Shown piece by piece: positions 58,121-64,000 of a stretch of 64,000 bases of DNA. This stretch comes from Streptomyces sp. WZ.A104 (GTDB lineage Bacteria > Actinomycetota > Actinomycetes > Streptomycetales > Streptomycetaceae), in the NCBI RefSeq assembly GCF_002382885.1, contig NZ_NWVL01000012.1:62001-126000 (forward strand). The letters are read 5' to 3'. Numbering within the stretch: position 1 is the first letter of the stretch; every line of letters begins with the position of its first letter. Position numbers and translations under genes: made by a program. The notes below the pieces were generated by a model. It saw only the letters and a list, made by a program, of their open reading frames with translations, ran no database searches and was not told where the DNA came from.

Positions 58121-58646
58121 CCTCACCTCCAAGGTGGCACAAACTCTTTCGAGGTTCCGGGAAGGGTGGCCCGGAGCCATGCGGTCCGTCGACGGTTCTT
58201 GGCTTGGCGACGCTATCGGATCCATGATGCCGTGTGACGCGGACCCCAGTCCCCAATCGTCACTCATGGTAGGCATATGAGTACACACAGTGGCTAGGGG
58301 TCTGCGGCCTCCAATTACGAAGAACCGGCGCCGGATTGACGTACCCAGACGTCAGGCGATCGAACCGTCCCCGAAGCACCGGCGCCCGCTCTCGACCGCC
58401 TCGAAGCTCCGCATCACGGGGTGTCCGTTCGCCTGGAAGTGTTCGGTCGCGTGCCGCGGCGGCGACGGATCCGAGGATGGCGAGAGGGCGGCGGCATGGA
58501 CGCGAGGCCGTCGGCGGGCCCCGGCCGCGGTTGTGGGGCGCCTGGGGGCGCCTCGGGGCTGCCCCGCGGGTGCCCTGCGGGCGGGGCCCGAGCGGGGTGG
58601 CGGTCAGTCGGGTGCCCTGCGGGCGGGGCCCGAGCGGGGGTGGCGG
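58121..58646. other. Upstream region of the sigH operon
   Basis: The stretch holds the multi-promoter leader of prsH-sigH on the minus strand and, on the right, GC-rich tandem repeats (58568-58659). No other gene is supported; in-frame codons before GTG 58120 are more likely leader sequence than protein. Confidence 0.5.
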
Positions 58647-58659
58647 TCAGTCGGGTGCC
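58568..58659. repeat. Tandem repeat of 42-43 bp, 2.1 copies
   Basis: A unit beginning GGGTGCCCTGCGGGCGGGGC and ending TGGCGGTCAGTC occurs at 58568-58609 and again at 58610-58652, differing by one G in a homopolymer, with GGGTGCC starting a third copy. The second unit includes the stop codon of the ACC-deaminase-like gene. Confidence 0.75.
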
Positions 58660-59570
58660 TTGTGGGAGGTCTGTGCCTCCGGGGCGCCGGTCACGACGGC
58701 GGCCACCCGGGTGCCCGGCCGGAACGCCCCCTCCTCGGTCAGCGCGGTCAGCGCGAACAGCAGTTTCGCGACGTAGACGCGCTCCACGGGCAGCCCGTGC
58801 CGGTCCTCGAAGTCCGCGGCGAACGCCTCCAGCTCCGGGGTGGAGCGGGCGTAACCGCCGAAGGCGAAGCGCTCGTCCAGCGACCAGTTCCCGGCCGGTC
58901 CGCCGAACGCCTCGCGCTGGAGCCGTTGCACGGCCTCGCCCAGGAAGCCGCCGCGCAGCACGGGGATGCCGAGGGCCCGCTGCCCGGGGGCCAGACCGGC
59001 GGCGAGACCGGCGAGGGTCCCTCCGGTCCCGCAGGCCACGGCCGCCACATCGGCCTCACCGGCCAGCTCGCGCCCCAGCGCCGTACAGCCCTGAGCGGCC
59101 AACGCGTTGCTGCCGCCCTCCGGGATGACCACCGCGTCCCCGTACCGGCTCAGCAGGCCGTCCAGGACCTCGGGGGACGCCTTCGCGCGGTACGTCGTAC
59201 GGTCCATGAAGTGCAGCCGCATGCCGTCGTCCGCGCACCGGGCCAGCGACGGGTTGAGCGGCCGGCGGGCCAGCTCGTCGCCGCGGACGACGCCGATGGT
59301 GGGAAAGCCCAGCAGCCTTCCGGCCGCCGCGGTGGCCCGCAGGTGGTTGGAGTACGCCCCGCCGAACGTCAGCACGGGGCGCCCGGCGGCCGCCGCCAGG
59401 TTGAGGGCGAGCTTGCGCCACTTGTTGCCCGGCAGATCGGGGTGGATCAGGTCGTCCCTCTTGAGGAACAGCCGCACTCCGTGGCGCGCGAAACGCTCGT
59501 CGTGGGCTTCTCGCAGCGGGGAGGGCAGCCGGGGGTGCAGAAGGGTGTCGAGGCGGGGCGGGCGGTTCAC
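58647..59570 (-). CDS. ACC deaminase/D-cysteine desulfhydrase family PLP enzyme
   Basis: Type II PLP fold; the 307-residue enzyme shows LFLKRDDLIHPDLPGNKWRK with the PLP Lys, TFGGAYSNHLRATAAAG, and the phosphate loop VACGTGGTLAGLAAGL. Members deaminate 1-aminocyclopropane-1-carboxylate or desulfurate D-cysteine; the sequence alone does not decide. GTG 59570 has GGGCAGG close upstream. The last codons lie in tandem repeats. It follows the decayed flavohaemoglobin on the same strand. Confidence 0.82.
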   Translation of the reverse strand: MNRPPRLDTLLHPRLPSPLREAHDERFARHGVRLFLKRDDLIHPDLPGNKWRKLALNLAAAAGRPVLTFGGAYSNHLRATAAAGRLLGFPTIGVVRGDELARRPLNPSLARCADDGMRLHFMDRTTYRAKASPEVLDGLLSRYGDAVVIPEGGSNALAAQGCTALGRELAGEADVAAVACGTGGTLAGLAAGLAPGQRALGIPVLRGGFLGEAVQRLQREAFGGPAGNWSLDERFAFGGYARSTPELEAFAADFEDRHGLPVERVYVAKLLFALTALTEEGAFRPGTRVAAVVTGAPEAQTSHKAPD

Positions 59571-59658
59571 CTGCCCATTGTCGCCACGCCGCGCCCGCCA
59601 GGACGCCCTGCTGGTCGTAGGGGCGCTCCTCGGCGGCGATGAGGGAGTTCGCCATCAG
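59566..59658 (-). pseudogene. Remnant of the flavohaemoglobin linker after an in-frame stop
   Basis: Directly after the globin stop codon (TGA, 59659-59661), the same frame reads LMANSLIAAEERPY and later GVLAGAAWRQWAGE. These match the segment that joins the globin to the FAD domain in flavohaemoglobins, where EVYWLMA is usual. The stop is one base from TGG (Trp). The FAD and NAD domains are missing; the frame then runs into the ACC-deaminase gene. Confidence 0.7.
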
Positions 59659-60048
59659 TCAGTAGACCTCGTCCCAGGCCGCGGCGACCTCAGGGGTGAC
59701 CGCGTCGCCCAGGACCTCGGCGATGGCGGCGAAGAGGTGGGTGTGCACCACCTCGTACTGCTCGGGGGCCACCCCGAGAGAGGCGTGCTTGTGGGCGATC
59801 CGGTCCAGCATCGCGTCGGGGCGGGTGCCGGGCCGCTCCACCAGCTGGGTCGCGAACGCTGCGATGGAACCGGCGAGCGCCCGTCGCTGGTCGCCGGAGG
59901 CCTGATTGCCCCGGTTGAACAGGTCCCGCAGCAACTCGGGGTGGGCGGCGAAGAGCTTCTCGTAGAAGAGGTCCGCGATGTCCCCCATGGCCGCGCCGAC
60001 GGCGGGGAGGGTGGCGCGGACAGTGGCGGTGGACCGGTCGGAGAGCAT
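59659..60048 (-). CDS. Globin domain, truncated flavohaemoglobin (NO detoxification)
   Basis: A 129-residue globin. It contains LFYEKLFAAHPELLRDLFNR, the NQASGDQRRALAGSIAAFA helix with distal Gln, and IAHKHASLGVAPEQYEVV with the proximal His. This is the haem domain of Hmp-type NO dioxygenases. Normal Hmp continues for ~260 residues with FAD and NAD domains; here a TGA ends it after AWDEVY. A free globin could still bind NO, perhaps reduced by another protein. An NsrR operator lies just upstream. Confidence 0.8.
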   Translation of the reverse strand: MLSDRSTATVRATLPAVGAAMGDIADLFYEKLFAAHPELLRDLFNRGNQASGDQRRALAGSIAAFATQLVERPGTRPDAMLDRIAHKHASLGVAPEQYEVVHTHLFAAIAEVLGDAVTPEVAAAWDEVY

Positions 60049-60065
60049 GGAAGGAGCTCCTTATT

Positions 60066-60086
60066 GGAATGCGAGATGCATATTTT
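60066..60086. promoter_or_regulatory. Putative NsrR operator A (globin promoter)
   Basis: GGAATGCGAGATGCATATTTT is nearly identical to GGTATGCGTGATGCAAATTT at the nsrR promoter. The ATGC/GATGCA core resembles known NsrR half sites (AAGATGCATTT). Confidence 0.7.
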
Positions 60087-60171
60087 GGGCGAAGGGGGGA
60101 CACGCGGGCGCGGGCGCGTCCGAGGGGTGCCGACCAGGTTTGGTCGGGTGGCGGCCGGGCGCCGGTCGGGC

Positions 60172-60618
60172 TCAGTCCGGTGGTGGGCCGCTGCCGATGC
60201 CCAGCAGCAGCGGGCCCGTGGGGGCGGCGACGAGGTCGGTGACGGTGATCGGGTCCAGTGAGGCATGGAAGGCTTCCTGGGCCTGGCGCAGCGCGTCGCG
60301 CAGCCGGCAGGCGGAGCGGAGCGGGCAGGGGGTGCCGCCCTCGCACTCGACGACCTCCTCCGCCCCTTCCAGCTCCCGCACCAGTGAGCCGATCGACGCG
60401 GAGTGTCCCGCCGTCGTGAGTGTGAGCCCGCCGCCCCGGCCGCGGCGGGCGTCGAGGAGGCCGAGGTGCTGGAGTCGGGCGACGACCTTCGCGGTGTGGG
60501 TGTACGGCACCCGCATGGTGGCCGCCACCTCGCGGGTGGTCGGCGGATCTCCGCCCTCGGTGACCGCGAGGCGCATGAGGACGCGGAGGGCCACGTCGGT
60601 GAATCTCGTCAGCCGCAT
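60172..60618 (-). CDS. nsrR: Rrf2-family nitric oxide sensor NsrR
   Basis: NsrR carries a 4Fe-4S cluster that NO destroys, relieving repression of flavohaemoglobin genes. The N-terminal winged HTH is MRLTRFTDVALRVLMRLAV and TTREVAATMRVPYTHTAKVV. The cluster ligands are visible as C-x5-C-x5-C in VECEGGTPCPLRSAC, the NsrR spacing. ATG 60618 gives 148 residues. Its own promoter contains an operator, implying autoregulation. Confidence 0.9.
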   Translation of the reverse strand: MRLTRFTDVALRVLMRLAVTEGGDPPTTREVAATMRVPYTHTAKVVARLQHLGLLDARRGRGGGLTLTTAGHSASIGSLVRELEGAEEVVECEGGTPCPLRSACRLRDALRQAQEAFHASLDPITVTDLVAAPTGPLLLGIGSGPPPD

Positions 60619-60638
60619 GAGCCCCACCGTAGATATGT

Positions 60639-60658
60639 GGTATGCGTGATGCAAATTT
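60639..60658. promoter_or_regulatory. Putative NsrR operator B (nsrR promoter)
   Basis: GGTATGCGTGATGCAAATTT aligns base for base with operator A except at four positions. It lies 21 bases before the nsrR ATG. Confidence 0.7.
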
Positions 60659-60795
60659 GCTGGTCCGCGCGGCGACGAGGAGCAACTTGCCCCGACCGGA
60701 GGCCGATTAGTCACACTCTTTTGTGTAATGGCGTGCGGAGTCCCCTGCTGAAAGGCTTTTCCTCGCAGGTCAGCCCATGATCGAGAGGACGTCAG

Positions 60796-62202
60796 ATGTC
60801 CGTTGGTGAAGAGGTTCGCGACACGCAGGCGCCGCCGCAGCAGAGTCTGGGGACGGCGGCTGCGCGGAACCTCGCGACGACCACCAAGTCCGCGCCGCAG
60901 ATGCAGGAGATCACCTCACGGTGGCTGCTGAAGATGCTGCCGTGGGTGCAGGTACAAGGCGGTACGTACCGGGTGAACCGTCGGCTCAGCTATTCGGTCG
61001 GTGACGGCCGGGTGACCTTCGTCCAGACCGGGGACCGGGTGGCCGTCATCCCCGCGGAACTGGGGGAGCTGCCCGCTCTGAGGGGCTTCGGGGACGAGGA
61101 GGTGCTCGCCGAGCTGGCCCGCAGGTGCGAGCAGCGGGACGTGGCCGCGGGGGAGGTGCTCGCCGCCTCGGGGGATGCGGCGGACCGCGTCTATCTGCTG
61201 GCGCACGGCAAGGTCCAGAAGATCGGCTCCGGGCCCTACGGGGACGAGATGGAGCTCGGTGTCCTCGCCGACGGCGCGTATTTCGGTGACCACAGTCTGA
61301 TCGACGGCGATGCCGTCTGGGAGTACACCGCCCGCGCCGTCACCGCATGCACGCTGCTGACCCTGAGCCGTGCCGATGTCTACAACCTCGCGGAGCGCGC
61401 CGAACCACTGCGCGGCCACCTCGCAGGTCTGCTCTCCATCCCGCAGCAGCGGACCAACAAGTACGGCGAGGCGGAGATCGACCTCTCCGCCGGGCACGTG
61501 GGCGAGGCCGTCGTCCCGCACACCTTCGTCGACTACGACGCCGCTCCGCGCGAGTACGAACTGAGCGTCGCTCAGACGGTGCTGAAGGTGCACAGCAGGG
61601 TCGCCGATCTCTACAACCAGCCGATGAACCAGACCGAGCAGCAGTTGCGGCTCACGGTCGAGGCGCTGCGTGAGCGCCAGGAGCACGAGCTGATCAACAA
61701 CAGGGAGTTCGGACTGCTCAACAACTGCGACTACGGGCAGCGGATCCAGCCGCACGACGGGGTGCCCAGCCCGGACGACATGGACGAACTGCTCTCGCGG
61801 CGGCGTGGATCGAAGCTCTTCCTCGCCCATCCGCGGGCCATCGCCGCCTTCGGCCGCGAGTGCAACCGGCGTGGACTCGTCCCGGAGAGCATCGACATCG
61901 GCGGCCACCACGTGCCCGCCTGGCGCGGAGTGCCGATCTTCCCGTCCAACAAGATCCCCGTCTCCGATGCCCGCACCACCTCCATCATCTGCATGAGGAC
62001 CGGCGAGGCCGAGCAGGGGGTCATCGGTCTCCAGCAGACCGGCATCCCCGACGAGATCGAGCCGAGCCTCTCGGTCCGCTTCATGGGGATCGACGAGCAG
62101 GCGATCATCTCCTACCTGGTGACGGCGTATTACTCCGCCGCCATTCTGGTGCCGGACGCCCTCGGAGTGCTGGAGAACGTCGAGGTCAGCCGCTGGCGCT
62201 GA
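60796..62202 (+). CDS. Family 2B encapsulin shell protein with cyclic-nucleotide-binding domain
   Basis: The 468-residue product follows the EshA/SCO-type layout: an N-terminal arm ([20 protein letters not shown]), an inserted cNMP-binding domain (residues ~95-220: [40 protein letters not shown]), and an HK97-fold shell core ([75 protein letters not shown]). Such proteins assemble into icosahedral nanocompartments that enclose terpene-pathway enzymes. The next genes are the probable cargo. An SD (GAGAGGAC) precedes the ATG. Confidence 0.9.
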   Translation: MSVGEEVRDTQAPPQQSLGTAAARNLATTTKSAPQMQEITSRWLLKMLPWVQVQGGTYRVNRRLSYSVGDGRVTFVQTGDRVAVIPAELGELPALRGFGDEEVLAELARRCEQRDVAAGEVLAASGDAADRVYLLAHGKVQKIGSGPYGDEMELGVLADGAYFGDHSLIDGDAVWEYTARAVTACTLLTLSRADVYNLAERAEPLRGHLAGLLSIPQQRTNKYGEAEIDLSAGHVGEAVVPHTFVDYDAAPREYELSVAQTVLKVHSRVADLYNQPMNQTEQQLRLTVEALRERQEHELINNREFGLLNNCDYGQRIQPHDGVPSPDDMDELLSRRRGSKLFLAHPRAIAAFGRECNRRGLVPESIDIGGHHVPAWRGVPIFPSNKIPVSDARTTSIICMRTGEAEQGVIGLQQTGIPDEIEPSLSVRFMGIDEQAIISYLVTAYYSAAILVPDALGVLENVEVSRWR

Positions 62203-62215
62203 TATCGAGCTCACT

Positions 62216-62253
62216 CCGGGGGTCCGGGCGGCAGAGGCCGCCCGGACCCCCGG
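62216..62253 (+). terminator. Strong hairpin between encapsulin and polyprenyl synthase genes
   Basis: CCGGGGGTCCGGGCGGC (62216-62232) pairs perfectly with GCCGCCCGGACCCCCGG (62237-62253), loop AGAG. It may terminate part of the transcripts so that shell protein exceeds cargo. Confidence 0.75.
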
Positions 62254-62286
62254 GCCCGCACCCATCGCCTCGCCCCAGGAGTGACC

Positions 62287-63336
62287 GTGACCATGACCAG
62301 TACGGACGCAGCGACGGAAGGGCACGAGGCCGCGGCGCTGCTGGAGCGCACCCGCGCGGTCGTCGACCCCCATCTGCGATCGGCCGTGGAGTCGCTGCCC
62401 GGCGGCATACGCCGGATCGCGATGTACCACTTCGGCTGGGAGAACGCCGACGGGACCCCCGCCGCCGGGCAGGCCGGGAAGGCCATCAGGCCGGCCCTCG
62501 TGCTGGCCGCCGCCCGCGCGCTGGGCGGCGATCCCGAGCGGGCGGTGCGGGCCGCCGTCGCCGTCGAACTCGCTCACAACTTCACCCTGCTCCACGACGA
62601 CGTCATCGACGAGGACACCACCCGCAGGCACCGTCCCACCGCCTGGGCGGTCTTCGGCATCCCGGACGCGATCATCGCCGGCGACGCCATGCTCGCCCTC
62701 GCCCAGCGGCTGCTCGCCGAGGACACACATCCGGCCGCCGCCCGCGCCGCCGCCCGCCTCTCCTCCTGCGTCATCGAGCTGTGCGCGGGCCAGCAGGCGG
62801 ACTGCGCCTTCGAGGAGCGCGGCCCCGACGAGGTCACCCTCGACGAATGCCTCGCGATGGCGACCGCCAAGACCGGTGCCCTGCTCGGCTGCGCCTGTGC
62901 GCTCGGCGCCCTCTACGCCGGGGCGGAGGACCGGGCGGTCCGGGCGATGGACGGCTTCGGACGGGAGGCGGGGCTCTCCTTCCAGCTCATCGACGACCTG
63001 ATCGGCATCTGGGGCGACCCGGAGCGCACCGGCAAACCCGTCGGGGCCGACCTGTCCGCCCACAAGAAGTCCCTGCCCGTGGTCGCCGCCCTCACCTCCG
63101 GCACCCCGGCCGCCGCCGAGCTCGCCGCCCTCTACCGGGGCCCCATGAGCACCTCCGCCGAGGTCAACCGGGCGGCCGACGCGGTGGACCGGGCCGGCGG
63201 CCGGGACTGGGCCCAGGTCTGCGCCGCCGACCGGATGGCCCGCGCGGTCCACCACCTCTCCCGTGCGGTCCCCGACCCGAGCGGCGCGGGCGACCTGCTG
63301 GCCCTGGCCGAATTCGTCACCCGCCGCACCAGCTGA
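62287..63336 (+). CDS. Polyprenyl diphosphate synthase, probable encapsulin cargo
   Basis: A trans-isoprenyl diphosphate synthase of ~349 residues that condenses IPP with an allylic primer. The first Asp-rich motif is LLHDDVIDEDTTRRHRP; the second is FQLIDDLIGIWGDPERTGKP, in which the third Asp is Gly, as in many actinobacterial members. GKAIRPALVLA is the substrate-binding Arg region. A ~20-residue flexible Thr/Ala-rich N-terminus may serve as encapsulation tag. GTG 62287 has AGGAG; ATG 62293 is an alternative. Chain length is unknown. Confidence 0.88.
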   Translation: MTMTSTDAATEGHEAAALLERTRAVVDPHLRSAVESLPGGIRRIAMYHFGWENADGTPAAGQAGKAIRPALVLAAARALGGDPERAVRAAVAVELAHNFTLLHDDVIDEDTTRRHRPTAWAVFGIPDAIIAGDAMLALAQRLLAEDTHPAAARAAARLSSCVIELCAGQQADCAFEERGPDEVTLDECLAMATAKTGALLGCACALGALYAGAEDRAVRAMDGFGREAGLSFQLIDDLIGIWGDPERTGKPVGADLSAHKKSLPVVAALTSGTPAAAELAALYRGPMSTSAEVNRAADAVDRAGGRDWAQVCAADRMARAVHHLSRAVPDPSGAGDLLALAEFVTRRTS

Positions 63337-63422
63337 CCGACCGCCATGACCGGTTCCGCCCTCTCAACTCTAGTATTCCGGAGGTTGGTTGGAGCGAACA
63401 GCAGAAGGAGCGGCAGCCGGTC

Positions 63423-64000
63423 ATGGGCATACGGACACAGCAGGCGCAACCGGAGGACAGGGCCCGGGTCGTCTCGGTCATGGAAGAGGCGTTCCACCAC
63501 GACCCGGTCAGCAGCTGGGTGTTCCCGGACGAGGCCCACCGGCGGGCCGTGCACGGAAGGTTCCTCGGCGTCTTCGTGGACGTCGCCCTCGCCGAAGGGC
63601 GTATCGACATCGCCGAGGGCGACGCGGCGGTGGCCCTGTGGCTGCCGGTGCCCGCCGGAGCCCCCGAGGAGGAGGACCCCACGCCCGCGCTGATGCGGCG
63701 GACCGCCGACCCCGGCAACGAACGCTGCGAACTGGTGGGGAGGCTCACCGGAGCGGTCCACCCGCACGACCGCGCGCACGCCTATCTCCTGATGATCGGC
63801 GTCCGGCCCGAGCGCCAGGGGGAGGGCATCGGGGCGGAGCTGATCGGGGCGGAGCTGGAACGCTGCGACCGGGAGGGGGTGCCCGCGTATCTGGAGGCCA
63901 GCAGCGCCCGCAGCCGGATGCTGTACGAGCGGCTCGGATTCCGTTTCCTGGGCCGCACGGTCGACCTGCCGGACGGTCCGCCCATGTGGCCCATGTGGCG
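63423..64000 (+). CDS. GNAT-family N-acetyltransferase (runs off the window)
   Basis: The visible 192 residues begin MGIRTQQAQPEDRARVVSV and include the acetyl-CoA pyrophosphate loop VRPERQGEGIGAELIGAEL and the C-terminal ASSARSRMLYERLGFRFLG. The reading frame is still open at the last base. Genes of this type accompany family 2B encapsulins in several actinobacteria. It may modify a terpenoid or the shell, but its target is unknown. The SD is AAGGAG, rather far upstream. Confidence 0.83.
   Translation, partial: MGIRTQQAQPEDRARVVSVMEEAFHHDPVSSWVFPDEAHRRAVHGRFLGVFVDVALAEGRIDIAEGDAAVALWLPVPAGAPEEEDPTPALMRRTADPGNERCELVGRLTGAVHPHDRAHAYLLMIGVRPERQGEGIGAELIGAELERCDREGVPAYLEASSARSRMLYERLGFRFLGRTVDLPDGPPMWPMW

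Noticed and set aside
58121..58288. Longer anti-sigma protein starting at 58288
   Set aside because: The extra codons have no SD at any start, while GTG 58120 has GGAGGTGAGG and gives the expected 137 residues.
60916..63255. 779-codon minus-strand frame opposite encapsulin and polyprenyl synthase
   Set aside because: It is antisense to two recognised proteins and spans their terminator hairpin.

Overview
This is a high-GC actinobacterial chromosome segment, almost certainly from a Streptomyces species. The evidence is the third-position GC bias, many GTG starts, ATGA and GTGA translational coupling, a complete dasR-dasABC chitobiose locus, sigR-rsrA, a WhiB-like protein of the WblE type, a SigH/anti-sigma pair, and a class Ia ribonucleotide reductase operon behind a cobalamin riboswitch. 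From memory, the order from sigR to the right edge follows the S. coelicolor SCO5216 to SCO5250 neighbourhood, with insertions.

Positions 1 to about 15,160 are the right-hand part of an integrated mobile element; its left end lies outside the window. It ends in xis and a tyrosine integrase that abut the 5' end of a chromosomal SRAP (HMCES-type) gene. The cargo is a rightward run of about 27 small, often acidic or Cys-rich genes. Recognisable members are an ArdA antirestriction protein, an orphan C5-cytosine methyltransferase, a DUF2786 protein and a phage-type deoxynucleoside monophosphate kinase. No Rep, Tra or virion gene is visible, so prophage and integrative plasmid both remain possible. 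The element has its own regulatory signature: seven same-strand copies of TTGYAAKAGTTGA at transcription-unit starts, a triplicated unit of about 100-130 bp inside a 1.25 kb non-coding region, and a double-hairpin sequence that occurs twice.

Positions 15,196 to 31,122 are core genome. They hold SRAP, an alpha/beta hydrolase, sigR-rsrA with a perfect SigR autoregulatory promoter, two HD-domain membrane proteins, a TPR-like protein, peptide deformylase, a secreted DD-carboxypeptidase, an AraC regulator (nrdS-like), nrdBA with cobalamin riboswitch and NrdR-like boxes, and ybdD-like/cstA.

Positions 31,240 to 43,940 are accessory-looking. A LuxR-type regulator and an aldo/keto reductase diverge from DasR-like operators. 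Next comes an uncharacterised envelope-saccharide cluster: two paralogous pairs of family 2 glycosyltransferase and membrane-anchored endonuclease/exonuclease/phosphatase-fold enzyme, a flippase-like membrane protein, a class III aminotransferase, an NAD-dependent epimerase, and a UbiA-family enzyme of the decaprenyl-phosphate phosphoribosyltransferase type. Beside it lie a BTAD regulator and a tiny secreted Pro/Thr-rich peptide.

Positions 44,275 to 54,355 are the chitin/GlcNAc regulon: dasR, dasA, dasB, dasC, dasD, nagB, a SIS-domain protein and a PdtaS-like histidine kinase, with DasR-type operators at four promoter regions in the window. Positions 54,531 to 58,120 carry wblE, a diacylglycerol kinase-like gene, a small membrane protein, and sigH with its anti-sigma partner. 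Positions 58,647 to 60,618 carry an ACC-deaminase-like enzyme, a globin that is the front half of a decayed flavohaemoglobin, and nsrR with twin operators. The right edge, 60,796 to 64,000, holds a family 2B encapsulin shell gene with a polyprenyl diphosphate synthase and a GNAT acetyltransferase, probably a terpenoid-making protein nanocompartment.
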